DNA of 64,000 nt from an uncultured Candidatus Melainabacteria bacterium (GTDB taxonomy: Bacteria; Cyanobacteriota; Vampirovibrionia; Gastranaerophilales; Gastranaerophilaceae): positions 12,966 to 76,965 of the forward strand of contig CAKUUY010000008.1 of the NCBI GenBank assembly GCA_934693235.1, in the 5' to 3' direction. The notes beneath the pieces were generated by a model. The model was not told the origin of the DNA and did no database searches. It was given only the letters and a program-made list of their open reading frames with translations. The translations under genes and the position numbers were made by a program. Of the stretch, positions 1 through 8,704 are shown piece after piece. Every line of letters begins with the position of its first letter. Position 1 is the first letter of the stretch.

Positions 1-416
1 AGACGAGCTGTAGATTTTCCGGTTTCAAGCAAGCCGCCAATAAGTCCATTATCTTTGAATGCGGAACAAATGTTAGGAAGTTCAAAGGCTACTGTTAAAA
101 TAGAACCGATAAGGGGCATCCGTTTCCCTAATTGTTTGAAAACACCTTTTGTTTTACTCCAAATACCTGTCGCACTTTTCCAAGAACTTGATATATCTTT
201 TGGTAAACTTGTCGCAGATTCTGCTACACTCTTCCAAAAAGGAGTGTTTTTAGTTGCATCATTTGCTTTTACAAACGCATCACCAATTTGTTTGTGTATA
301 TTTGTAAAACCTTGAGCTTTTTTTGACTGTTTCAATGTTTTAGTTGCGATTTCTTGAAACTGAGGGTCAAATATTAAGCGCCCATATGATCGAAAGATAC
401 CACTAATACCTGCCAT
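1..416 (-). CDS. Hypothetical protein, 3' end cut off by the window edge
   Basis: An open frame starts at the ATG at 414-416 (reverse strand) and runs without a stop off the left edge, giving 138 codons. It begins MAGISGIFRSYGRLIF, has a lysine- and serine-rich middle, and near the edge reads KDNGLIGGLLETGKSTA, a small-residue-rich stretch that could be a membrane hairpin. I do not recognise a family. The first four residues and the leader around the start resemble the small protein at 52621-52854 (MAGIVNLL). Upstream lie two copies of the nonamer TAACCTACC (422-430 and 440-448, plus strand), read as GGTAGGTTA before the gene. It is divergent from the isocitrate dehydrogenase gene. Existence is fairly sure, function unknown. 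Confidence 0.6.
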   Translation of the reverse strand, partial: MAGISGIFRSYGRLIFDPQFQEIATKTLKQSKKAQGFTNIHKQIGDAFVKANDATKNTPFWKSVAESATSLPKDISSSWKSATGIWSKTKGVFKQLGKRMPLIGSILTVAFELPNICSAFKDNGLIGGLLETGKSTAR

Positions 417-421
417 TTTTC

Positions 422-448
422 TAACCTACCTAAATTTTATAACCTACC
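422..448 (-). repeat. Two direct copies of a nonamer in the leader of the partial gene
   Basis: TAACCTACC occurs at 422-430 and again at 440-448. On the coding strand this reads GGTAGGTTA twice, the nearer copy about five bases before the ATG. It may be a duplicated ribosome-binding region or an operator; the sequence alone cannot decide. Confidence 0.4.
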
Positions 449-583
449 TTACTTATATAAAGTTTTTTGTTTGGCAAAAATTGACTTTTAATTTACAAAT
501 ATTACGAATTGTTAATAAAATATATTATTTACAAAATCTGAAAAAGGGTATATAATCAATTCCATAAAGAAAGACGAGGGATA

Positions 584-1576
584 ATGAAACGAATTACGTT
601 AATCAATGGAGATGGAATTGGACCTGAAATTTCTGAGGCAGTTGTTAGAATAATTGAAGCATCAGGTTTAAAAATAGATTGGGATTTACAAACAGCAGGA
701 GCTGATGTTATTGAAAAAGAGGGAACTCCGCTTCCAAAGCGTGTTTTAGATTCAATTAAGAAAAATAAAGTTGCACTGAAGGCACCTGTTACAACTCCGA
801 TTGGCAAGGGATTTCGTTCTGTTAACGTACAGTTGAGAAAAGAACTTGATTTGTATGCAAATTTGCGCCCTTGTAAAAATTTACCTAATGTAAAAACTCG
901 TTTTGATAATGTAGATATTGTTGTTGTTCGAGAAAATACAGAAGATTTGTATGCCGGAATAGAACGACAAGTTGATGAAAATACTGCAGAAAGTATAAAA
1001 ATTATTACTCGTAAAGCTTCTATGAGAATTTGTAAATTTGCATTTGATTATGCTGTGAAAAATAATCGAAAAGAAGTTTGTGTTGTGACAAAAGCAAATA
1101 TTATGAAACTTTCTGATGGGTTATTTTTAGAATGTTTCAGAGATGTCGCAAAGGAGTATTCGACAATAAAAACAAGAGAAATTCTTGTCGATAATCTTTG
1201 TATGCAATTGGTTCAAAAGCCTGAACAATTTGATGTATTAGTTTTACCAAACTTATACGGTGATATTGTTTCGGATTTGGGTGCCGGATTAATTGGTGGT
1301 CTTGGTGTTGCGCAAGGTGCTAATATCGGAGAAGATTGTTCTGTATTTGAACCTGTTCATGGTTCTGCTCCTGACATAAAAGGGCAAAACAAAGCAAATC
1401 CTACAGCTCTTTTATTATCTGCAATAGAAATGCTTAAATATATTGGTGAAAACTTGTCTGCTCTAAAAATAGAAAAAGCCCTGTTTAAAACTCTTGAGCA
1501 AGGAAAATGTACTCAAGATTTGGGTGGCAAACTCTCTACTACAGAGTTTACTGATGCTGTGATAAGTAATTTATAG
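584..1576 (+). CDS. NAD-type isocitrate dehydrogenase (isocitrate/isopropylmalate dehydrogenase family)
   Basis: 330 residues, the usual length for the short homodimeric NAD-dependent enzymes. It would oxidatively decarboxylate isocitrate to 2-oxoglutarate in the cytoplasm. The family start INGDGIGPEI is present, followed by the substrate segment SVNVQLRKELDLYANLRPCK and the signature VRENTEDLYAGIE. The last favours isocitrate over 3-isopropylmalate, because LeuB has a different sequence there. NLYGDIVSDLGAGLIGGLG holds the metal-binding aspartates, and PVHGSAPDIKGQNKANP is the cofactor loop. A promoter-like TATAAT lies about 30 bases upstream, and GAGGGA precedes the ATG. It stands alone, with no citrate synthase or aconitase beside it, and may serve glutamate synthesis. 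A homoisocitrate or tartrate-like activity cannot be excluded. Confidence 0.85.
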   Translation: MKRITLINGDGIGPEISEAVVRIIEASGLKIDWDLQTAGADVIEKEGTPLPKRVLDSIKKNKVALKAPVTTPIGKGFRSVNVQLRKELDLYANLRPCKNLPNVKTRFDNVDIVVVRENTEDLYAGIERQVDENTAESIKIITRKASMRICKFAFDYAVKNNRKEVCVVTKANIMKLSDGLFLECFRDVAKEYSTIKTREILVDNLCMQLVQKPEQFDVLVLPNLYGDIVSDLGAGLIGGLGVAQGANIGEDCSVFEPVHGSAPDIKGQNKANPTALLLSAIEMLKYIGENLSALKIEKALFKTLEQGKCTQDLGGKLSTTEFTDAVISNL

Positions 1577-1626
1577 AAGTCTTGTGTTGGAAGTCGGACA
1601 TTTTTTTAATAAGCTGTTCAAATCAG

Positions 1627-1648
1627 ATCGCGGAACAGAGTCCGCGAT
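1627..1648. other. Perfect 8-bp hairpin without a T-tract
   Basis: ATCGCGGA and TCCGCGAT flank a six-base loop between the convergent isocitrate dehydrogenase and GH13-like genes. It is GC-rich in AT-rich surroundings but lacks a following T-run, so it is not a standard intrinsic terminator. It could be a REP-like palindrome. The remainder of 1577-1734 shows nothing I recognise. Confidence 0.45.
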
Positions 1649-1734
1649 TACAAGTATCGGTATGGTATATATTTTTATTTGATACAGACTATGCTTCTGG
1701 GCACTTAAACATCTAATTGCTTATGATACTAACG

Positions 1735-4026
1735 TTAAGCTCGTTTCAATTCATAAACCCTGAATTCACTTGCATCAAGTTTGTCAAAGTGAAGTGTTGA
1801 TGTTTCTTCATCAAACGCAATTGATGCAAATTTGTCATTATCAATATAATACTCTTTTACAATTGTATAATCTGTCGGAAGGTTAATTGTCTTATCAAAA
1901 ATAGAGTTCCCATTTATAACTTCTGAGTAACTTTGATTGTTTTCGTCAAACATTGTAACTCTTTCAGTTGTATATTTGTAGTTAGAAACAATAAGATATG
2001 CGGTTTTTTCTGGTACTTTTGAAATAATCCATGCTGAAAAACCATCATCGTCTTGAATAATAATCTGAGCTTCCCCGTTGTTAATAATAGAATTGTTTTT
2101 TACGAATTTATCAATTGCATTGAATTTTTTGTAAAAGTCGTAATGATTTTCTCTTGGCATTGATATTTCTTCTCCAATAACCATTTCAATTCCGCGTTTT
2201 GTAAAACTTTCGTCTCCATCGACGTACAACATCGGTCTTTGAGCAAATTTTCCTCCAGGGAGAAATTTGTATTTGAACCATTTATATAAAGCTCCTGTCT
2301 CGCTCAATTGACCAGGGTATTGGTCAAAACATCTGAATTCTCCGTCTTGGTTATTATAAGTTTTTAAAATAGAAAGCTTTTCTCCTTTTTTGAAATTAAC
2401 ATTGTAATTGGTAAGGTGTTGATTATCCTCCATAATTTTTTCAGGAGTTTTTTCAGATTGCGAAACAATGTCATTTCCCCACAAAAGGTCGAAATTCATA
2501 TCCTTATGATATTCTTTTAAGAAGTCATCCCAAAGCATGTATTCTGCAAGAGTTCCAAAATATGGAATTTTACTTTTCATTGTCCTGTTTAGTTTCCCTA
2601 AAACAACTCTCGGAGCACGATAACTAATCGGTCTCCCGTTATTTTCAGACACCTTATCTACAATGTGGTCAATATGGTCAACTCTAAATCCGTCAAAATT
2701 GTACTCTGCTTGAAGTTTTACCATATAGTTCACAAAATATTCAATTACCGGTTTGTTTAAAGTTCCATTTTCCAAAAATGCAAAATAGTAAGGAGTTTGA
2801 CAATCAAGATTCGCAAATCCGGTAACGTCTTCACCCTTATAGTCATAATGCTTAAATGTTGGATATCCTCCGCATTCGCTCATTTTGTCATAAACCGGAC
2901 CGCCGGCAGAACACCATGCTCCCCCTGGAGCAGGCCACAATCCCTCTTGCATAAGTTCTTGAATTGTGTCGATTTGTTTTGTAATATCGTCTTCTGTAAG
3001 TTTTTGATTTGATTTAAAGTCATGAACTTTTGCAACGATTTCTCTAGCTCGTTTTTGCAATTTTATCTGATTTGTCTTTTGCATCATTACACTTGAGAGT
3101 TTTTTCTTGGATTCTGTCATAAGACTGTCAAATGTATCATATATGTTTTTAAAATGAGAACTTAAATCTCCTGTAGAACCGTTTTGCGAATCTTTGTAAA
3201 TGTTTTTTACAAGTTCAACATCTTCTTCATCAAAAGCTTCAGGCATGTTTTTTGCAATTCTTTCAATATTTGCTTCAAGTTCTTTGTTTAAAAAATTTAT
3301 GTCAAACCATCTTGCAATTTCCGGATTTGCCAATACTGCTTTTGAAAATCTTCCGGTTTGAGGTAAAATATCGTAAATAACCGGATGTCCTGCAAGTTGT
3401 GCAAGAGTAATAAATGTTTTAACTTGTTCTTTTGCGTTTATGCCGGTAATTTTTTCAATATTTTCATCAAAAAGTTTTTCGCTAATTTCGGAACTTTTTG
3501 GCAAATACGCACAACCAAATTCTCTCGGATGGAACGGAATTAAGTAAATTGTTGTGTTAAATATTCCGTTTTCAATGTTCCCTGTTGGGAGAATTAATAA
3601 TTGCCTTAACCAGTCAATAAATTTACCAGTTTCTTTGGTTATGTTTCCGTTCCCAAGGCCTGCGAGGTTAATAAGTTTTATGTCATGCCCCTCTTTTTGT
3701 ATCCAAGAAGCGTTTTTAACTCCGTTTCTTGCAAGAACGCTAATCTTATTATTTGCGAATGAAAACTTTCCGTCAGAAAAGACTTTATTGTCTTTCCACT
3801 TGATTTCCAAACCAAAAAGAATTTCTTCCGGAGTAAGTTCTTCTAATGCTTTTATATATGGATAAGGTAAATATCCATTTTCTTCAATAAGTTTTTTAAG
3901 CTCTTTTTTTCTATCTTCTGAAATATTTTCAAAAGGATAAACCTGTTTTAACGCTGTATATATTTCGTTAATTTTATTGTCAATAGCAATCTCGTTATCT
4001 TTTTTCCCGAAAAGAAATTCTAACAT
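1735..4026 (-). CDS. GH13-like alpha-amylase family glycoside hydrolase
   Basis: 763 residues, no signal peptide, so probably cytoplasmic. The central part carries alpha-amylase-clan motifs: FDGFRVDHIDHIVD, with the expected nucleophile Asp near residue 450, and GTLAEYMLWDD, with the expected acid/base Glu near 495. A glycine- and tryptophan-rich segment (EGLWPAPGGAWCSAGGP) precedes them. The N-terminal ~350 residues are mostly helical and unfamiliar, and the C-terminal ~130 look like a beta domain. Family knowledge suggests action on alpha-glucans such as glycogen or maltodextrin, but the substrate cannot be read from the sequence. SD-like GGGAG lies before the ATG, and a TATAAT about 40 bases upstream is a candidate promoter. 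It is monocistronic. It could also be a transglycosidase rather than a hydrolase. Confidence 0.7.
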   Translation of the reverse strand: MLEFLFGKKDNEIAIDNKINEIYTALKQVYPFENISEDRKKELKKLIEENGYLPYPYIKALEELTPEEILFGLEIKWKDNKVFSDGKFSFANNKISVLARNGVKNASWIQKEGHDIKLINLAGLGNGNITKETGKFIDWLRQLLILPTGNIENGIFNTTIYLIPFHPREFGCAYLPKSSEISEKLFDENIEKITGINAKEQVKTFITLAQLAGHPVIYDILPQTGRFSKAVLANPEIARWFDINFLNKELEANIERIAKNMPEAFDEEDVELVKNIYKDSQNGSTGDLSSHFKNIYDTFDSLMTESKKKLSSVMMQKTNQIKLQKRAREIVAKVHDFKSNQKLTEDDITKQIDTIQELMQEGLWPAPGGAWCSAGGPVYDKMSECGGYPTFKHYDYKGEDVTGFANLDCQTPYYFAFLENGTLNKPVIEYFVNYMVKLQAEYNFDGFRVDHIDHIVDKVSENNGRPISYRAPRVVLGKLNRTMKSKIPYFGTLAEYMLWDDFLKEYHKDMNFDLLWGNDIVSQSEKTPEKIMEDNQHLTNYNVNFKKGEKLSILKTYNNQDGEFRCFDQYPGQLSETGALYKWFKYKFLPGGKFAQRPMLYVDGDESFTKRGIEMVIGEEISMPRENHYDFYKKFNAIDKFVKNNSIINNGEAQIIIQDDDGFSAWIISKVPEKTAYLIVSNYKYTTERVTMFDENNQSYSEVINGNSIFDKTINLPTDYTIVKEYYIDNDKFASIAFDEETSTLHFDKLDASEFRVYELKRA

Positions 4027-4212
4027 TTTTACACTCCCATATCCTATGTGTATTGATATTATATCATAACAAAATTGAAAACAAAATTTTAATATTAATT
4101 GTAAATTTTTCTAATATTATCCTATCGGGTAATGGATTAATTACGGTTATTGTCCTTAAATAAAAACATGGTGATAAGCATGAAGCAATATAGATGAAAG
4201 TGGGGTTACAAT

Positions 4213-4902
4213 ATGGCGCAAAATGCAGAGGAAACAGAGAAAAAAGAAATTAGTGTAATTATCGTAGAAGATTTTAAATTAACTAGAGTCGGTTTGAGGT
4301 GTGCATTAAATTCAAATGAAGATATTAATGTTGTTGCAGAAGCAGAAGATGCTATAGAGGGTTTAAAACTTATTGAAAAACATAAACCTGATGTTATTTT
4401 GATGGATTTGGGACTTCCAGGCATGAACGGTATTGAGGCAATGGTAAAATGTAAAGAAATGAATTTTGATTCCAAAATTATTGCATTGACTTCCCATGAC
4501 AGGAGTGAAGAAGTTCTTGCAGCTTTAACATCAGGGGCAAGTGCATATTGTCTGAAAGATATCGATCCTGCAAAATTGGCAGATGTTGTAAGAGATGTTA
4601 ATACAGGTGTCTGTTGGATAGATCCAGTAGTTGCTCAAATGGCTTTAGACTCTTTGCCAAAAGTTGAAAATGTTGGTATTTTGCCAAATAAATCTCAAGC
4701 AGACGGGTGTGTTCCTCTTACAGAAAGAGAATTTGAGGTTTTAAAACATCTGGTTGCAGGTAAAAGTAACACAGAAATTGCAAAAGAATTGATAGTAAGT
4801 GTACATACGGCAAAAGCTCATGTTTGCTCTATATTACAAAAAATGTGTGTAAATGATAGAGTTCAAGCAGCAGTGAAAGCTGTAAAAGAGGGAATGGTCT
4901 GA
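4213..4902 (+). CDS. NarL/FixJ-family response regulator
   Basis: 229 residues. Residues 10-130 form a receiver domain with acidic VED near 20, phosphoacceptor Asp65 in ILMDLGLPGMNG, the Thr/Ser switch in ALTS near 93 and Lys115 in CLKD. Residues ~165-229 are a LuxR-type helix-turn-helix, starting LTEREFEVLKHLVAGKS, with recognition-helix text VSVHTAKAHV. By family knowledge it binds DNA as a dimer after phosphorylation by a histidine kinase. No kinase gene is nearby, so it is an orphan here and its targets are unknown. It is a single-gene unit closed by a strong terminator. Confidence 0.93.
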   Translation: MAQNAEETEKKEISVIIVEDFKLTRVGLRCALNSNEDINVVAEAEDAIEGLKLIEKHKPDVILMDLGLPGMNGIEAMVKCKEMNFDSKIIALTSHDRSEEVLAALTSGASAYCLKDIDPAKLADVVRDVNTGVCWIDPVVAQMALDSLPKVENVGILPNKSQADGCVPLTEREFEVLKHLVAGKSNTEIAKELIVSVHTAKAHVCSILQKMCVNDRVQAAVKAVKEGMV

Positions 4903-4922
4903 TTTTTAGTGTAATTTATTTT

Positions 4923-4956
4923 AAAAAAAGCTCCTACTCAAATAGGAGCTTTTTTA
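4923..4956 (+). terminator. Rho-independent terminator after the response regulator
   Basis: CTCCTA pairs with TAGGAG across a short loop. The stem is extended by an A-run before it and a T-run after it, so it could work in both directions. Confidence 0.9.
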
Positions 4957-4976
4957 TTGTATTATACTTGTGAAAG

Positions 4977-6398
4977 ATGAAGAGAATTGTTGATATAAAT
5001 TATTATATATTTTTGGTTGTGACTGTATTGGTTGGTGTTTTTTTACGTCTAAAATTATACGTTTTAGATTTTGGGTTACATCATGATGAGGCAAATTTAG
5101 CACTGAACTTGATGAACCATTCTTACTTGGATTTTTTTATGGCTTTAGATAGAAATCAAGTTGCTCCTGTTTTGTTTATGATTCTGTCGAAATTTATCTA
5201 TTCTATGGTAAAAGTGAACTATACTGCAAATTTTTCTGATCATGTTTTGCGATTTTTACCACTTTGTTCAGGTATTATAACAATGCCGGCTTTCGTATAC
5301 TTATTAAATCGATTTTTTAAAGATAAGATTGTAAATTTAATCGGAGCTTTTGGTATATCCTTTTCTGTTCCTTTAGTTTTTTATTCCAATGTGTTTAAAC
5401 AGTATTCTACAGAAGTTCTTATTTCAATTGTTATTTTAATTGCTATGTTAAATTCGGATTTTTCCAATAAGAAAAAAACAATTATAACGTTTGCAATAAT
5501 AGGTTTGAGTCCTTTTATATCTTTGTCTTCAGTTTTTATTTTGGGTGGAATATTTCTTTACTTAATTTATATATATTTAAAAGAAAAAAATAAAAATGTT
5601 TTGTATTCTATTGTTGCATTGTTAGTGCCGGTTTTGATTTTTTGTTCCGGAATTTTTCCTCAATTATTAGAAAAATCATATCAGCAAATGTTTGATTTTT
5701 GGCAAGAAGCTTTTAAGTTGTCTTTTTCAGATTATTTATTAGAATTTTTTTATCATTTTATAAAAATAGATGGAAAGGCTTTAGTTATTTTACCGGTATA
5801 TACAATAATTTCGTGTTTTTTGATATTATTTAGAAATAAAAAGTTATTCTTTTTGACGGTTCTTCCGTTTTTGTTTGTATATTTGGCAGGTTATTTTTAT
5901 TATTATCCTTTAGAAACAAGGTTGGTATTATTTATATATCCAAGTTTTTTAATTATATTGTTATTTCCGATAAAATTGTTAAATTTGTCAAAGTACTATT
6001 GGATTAGATGTGTTTTTTATGTCTTCTTTGTGGCTTTTTTAATGAAAAGTATAAATACGTTACCGATTACAGAAACTCTTATATTGAAACCGGATTATGG
6101 TTTAAAATTGTGGAAAGAGTTTTACGATAGCTATGATAATGAAACACCGGTAATATTTGCGGGTTCTATTAATACTCAAAGGTATTATGTGAAATTTTTT
6201 CCGGTGAAAAAAGTGATTAAAATAAAAAACTGGAAAAAACAGTATGAACAAATCCCTAAAGGGACTTATTATATTTTGTCAAATTATGATAAAGCAAACA
6301 ATGAAGAGCTTAAAAATAAAATATTGAGCAAAGCCAAGGTGTACGAATATCGAATTCCGGAGGGAAATAAAGGCTTTTATATAAAATTTGAAAAGTAA
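4977..6398 (+). CDS. Polytopic membrane glycosyltransferase, PMT/ArnT-like
   Basis: 473 residues with about ten hydrophobic segments between residues 10 and 360 and a soluble C-terminal ~110 residues. The first periplasmic loop has LHHDEANLALN. An acidic pair at this place is typical of the GT-C enzymes that use polyprenyl-phosphate sugars (protein mannosyltransferases, ArnT). It probably transfers a sugar from a lipid carrier on the outer face of the inner membrane; acceptor and sugar are unknown. The start follows the upstream terminator almost directly. A TATACT hexamer eight bases before the ATG suggests a very short 5' leader. It is convergent with the P-loop kinase gene, 15 bases away. 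Confidence 0.75.
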   Translation: MKRIVDINYYIFLVVTVLVGVFLRLKLYVLDFGLHHDEANLALNLMNHSYLDFFMALDRNQVAPVLFMILSKFIYSMVKVNYTANFSDHVLRFLPLCSGIITMPAFVYLLNRFFKDKIVNLIGAFGISFSVPLVFYSNVFKQYSTEVLISIVILIAMLNSDFSNKKKTIITFAIIGLSPFISLSSVFILGGIFLYLIYIYLKEKNKNVLYSIVALLVPVLIFCSGIFPQLLEKSYQQMFDFWQEAFKLSFSDYLLEFFYHFIKIDGKALVILPVYTIISCFLILFRNKKLFFLTVLPFLFVYLAGYFYYYPLETRLVLFIYPSFLIILLFPIKLLNLSKYYWIRCVFYVFFVAFLMKSINTLPITETLILKPDYGLKLWKEFYDSYDNETPVIFAGSINTQRYYVKFFPVKKVIKIKNWKKQYEQIPKGTYYILSNYDKANNEELKNKILSKAKVYEYRIPEGNKGFYIKFEK

Positions 6399-6413
6399 AT
6401 TTTTTAGTAGTCC

Positions 6414-6926
6414 TTACTTTATTTTAGCAATAATTTCTTCAACTTGTTTTTTTAATTTTTCATAACTTGAATTGTTATCAATTATAAAATCCCAATTTTT
6501 TTCATTATCCAGACCAACTTCAGTTATATCATTTTCTCCTACAAGTTTCCCTCGTTGTGCTCTTGTTTCTCGAGAGGCCTCTATTCTTATTGTTATAGCT
6601 CCAGCCTTTTTAAAAGTTTCGTACTCATGTGGAACTCTAACATCGGTTACGATAATATTGCCATCTTGTTCAATAATTTTCTTTAACCAATAATCGGGAT
6701 CTTGTTCTCGTCCCCAATTGCCTAAAATGATTAAATCAGGACGGTATTTGGCCTTATTACTTTCTATTTCATTATAGGTTAAGCCTTTTTGTGCTCCATA
6801 TGTAAGTTTAATTATGTCGCCCATTGCGCATCTTCTATAATCAGGCATTGCCTCCAATATTATTTTTGCAGCAGTATCTTTCCCAGCATACTGTTTCCCT
6901 GAAAATATTATAATTTTATCTGCCAT
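6414..6926 (-). CDS. P-loop nucleotide/phosphomevalonate kinase-like protein
   Basis: 170 residues, cytoplasmic. The Walker A is IIFSGKQYAGKDTAAK. The middle has VTDVRVPHEYETFKKAGA, and the C-terminal third has ENDITEVGLDN followed by a DFIIDNN strand. This layout matches two related groups: animal-type phosphomevalonate kinases and phage T4-type deoxynucleoside monophosphate kinases. No mevalonate-pathway gene is visible here, so a nucleotide kinase or salvage role is at least as likely. It is followed closely, in the same direction, by nothing obvious. Upstream on the same strand, 32 bases away, lies the end of the kinase-like gene, so the two may be co-transcribed. Confidence 0.65.
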   Translation of the reverse strand: MADKIIIFSGKQYAGKDTAAKIILEAMPDYRRCAMGDIIKLTYGAQKGLTYNEIESNKAKYRPDLIILGNWGREQDPDYWLKKIIEQDGNIIVTDVRVPHEYETFKKAGAITIRIEASRETRAQRGKLVGENDITEVGLDNEKNWDFIIDNNSSYEKLKKQVEEIIAKIK

Positions 6927-6958
6927 AGTGTCTCCTTATAGAATAATATAGCATAAAA

Positions 6959-8509
6959 TTAGTCTTCCAAAGTTTTTCTGATTGTTGCGATTTTTATTTT
7001 CTGTGTGTATTGTTTCAAATATGGATCTTTAACAACTTTTTCTAATTTACTAAGCATTTCCAGTTTCAAGCCGCTAGGAAATTCTTCTTCCGGTACAGTT
7101 TCTATTTTATGTAAAAGCCTGTCAAAAACATTGTAATCATCAAGTTTTAATAGTGAGTCAAACTCTGGCATGATATCTTTTGATGGTAATAAGTGTACAT
7201 AACTTGCCAAATGTTCTCTGGATTCTGGTATTGCATGTTTTTTAGCTATATCAAAGAAAACTTTGATTTTGTCAGGGAATAATTGATCTTTTGGAACATT
7301 CATGTCATCGTATGCTTCCGGTAATGGTTTTCTTGCAAGTAATGGAATTTCATTCATTAAAATAGTTTGTGTAATTTCTTCATCTCTACTCATTAGTTTT
7401 TCAAAATAATGTCGGGCTTGTTCGTGTGGCATATATTTTAAAAGATAGCCTAAAGCTTGATCGACCATAGGTTTATTTTGAGCCATACAAAAATCAATAT
7501 ATTGAGGTCGTTTATCAATTGGCAAGTGTTTAATTGCCAGTCCTAAGCCTGCAAGTTTTTGGGTTTCGTCATATTCTGTTTTGCTGTTGTAGATTTTCCA
7601 CCATTCAATTTCTCTGAATTGACGTTCAGTCTTTTTAATTCGACCAAGTACTGCTCTTGCTGTTTTGCTTTCATTTTTAATTCTGTTTACAACGCGGACT
7701 CCGCCCCAGTCAATGCTGTAGCCGTTAATCTTGTTATGTCCGTTGTCGTATGCAAGTTCTTCGTCTGTAAGTTTTAATCCTGAAGTATATTCGTTAATAT
7801 GTTTTTTATATGGAGGTGTATTTTGATCTATGAAATTATCAACGACGTAACCTTTATTTATGTCGCCAAAATAAAATTTGCCACGTTGAGTTTCTTCACC
7901 CCAATTGTTTGACCAATATTCGGCAGTATTTATTTCTGCATAGTTTCCATGGCTTTTGTATCTGTGCCAGTTTGGTCCTCTATCTGCAGTTGTAAAAACT
8001 TTTACTATGTAGTCATCATTTGTAATGTTATCGTGTATTCCTCTTATGCGAAAAGCACTACCGTAATCCCCCCTACCTAAAAATTCTAAATCGACATCTT
8101 CTTTTTTGGTTGTTAAGTTATATTTTTCAAAGACGTTCTTTAATTTTTCAACAGTTGAAGCACTTCTTTTGTTGCGATATTCTGCTATAGTAGCTTCTCT
8201 TCCCGGAACGTATCCTCTGATTTCTTCTGCGATTTGTCCAAATGTTGTCATTATATCTTTAATCGCTTGAGCTCGAGCGGTTTTGTCTGTTGTTAAGAGA
8301 GCAAACATTCCCTTGGGAAGTTGTCCTACGGTTGAACTTTGAGATTCTTGGCGGTTTTCGATTAATTTTAAAATATCTTTTTTGCCGTCAATATAAATTT
8401 TCTTTTTCATCAATTTAGTCATACCGGTAAAGTTTGGTTGATTGTTTTGGTTTTCTATTTGTTTGTTTTGAACAGCAGGTTTGAAACCATTAATTACAGA
8501 AATTTTCAT
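6959..8509 (-). CDS. Protein-kinase/APH-like protein with N-terminal NFTG motif
   Basis: 516 residues, unassigned in full. Residues 1-30 are a low-complexity leader (MKISVINGFKP then PNFTGM) like other small proteins of this window. Residues ~140-275 have a kinase-like order: glycine loop FLGRGDYGSAF (145-150), Lys170 in YIVKVF, Glu192 in YAEINTAEYW, hinge-like YVVDNFI (221-227), then YDNGHNKINGYSIDWGG. The last resembles the catalytic loop plus the DFG/IDWG metal site of aminoglycoside-phosphotransferase-like kinases. Residues ~300-516 are helical and may form repeats. The motif reading is mine and imperfect: the catalytic Asp-to-Asn spacing is four instead of five. It may be a kinase, a pseudokinase or an exported effector. 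Confidence 0.5.
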   Translation of the reverse strand: MKISVINGFKPAVQNKQIENQNNQPNFTGMTKLMKKKIYIDGKKDILKLIENRQESQSSTVGQLPKGMFALLTTDKTARAQAIKDIMTTFGQIAEEIRGYVPGREATIAEYRNKRSASTVEKLKNVFEKYNLTTKKEDVDLEFLGRGDYGSAFRIRGIHDNITNDDYIVKVFTTADRGPNWHRYKSHGNYAEINTAEYWSNNWGEETQRGKFYFGDINKGYVVDNFIDQNTPPYKKHINEYTSGLKLTDEELAYDNGHNKINGYSIDWGGVRVVNRIKNESKTARAVLGRIKKTERQFREIEWWKIYNSKTEYDETQKLAGLGLAIKHLPIDKRPQYIDFCMAQNKPMVDQALGYLLKYMPHEQARHYFEKLMSRDEEITQTILMNEIPLLARKPLPEAYDDMNVPKDQLFPDKIKVFFDIAKKHAIPESREHLASYVHLLPSKDIMPEFDSLLKLDDYNVFDRLLHKIETVPEEEFPSGLKLEMLSKLEKVVKDPYLKQYTQKIKIATIRKTLED

Positions 8510-8704
8510 ATTTTTTTATCCTTTTTTTTCCTATGTAAACATGTAAATAAATTTTTTGAACGTTTTTTATGTACTATCTTAATATTTTTAAACATAAAAT
8601 TTGCAATATTGCTATGTTCGTCGTAGCATAGGTAAGCACGTTATAAAATAAGAGGTTTTGTACGGGCGAACAAGTGTGATTAGTACAATATATTGGAATA
8701 CATT

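Noticed and set aside
1627..1648. Terminator between the first two convergent genes
   Set aside because: The hairpin is perfect but has no T-run on either side, so it was listed only as a hairpin.
8510..8704. T-box riboswitch before glyQ
   Set aside because: I could not find a T-box sequence, specifier hairpin or terminator/antiterminator pair.
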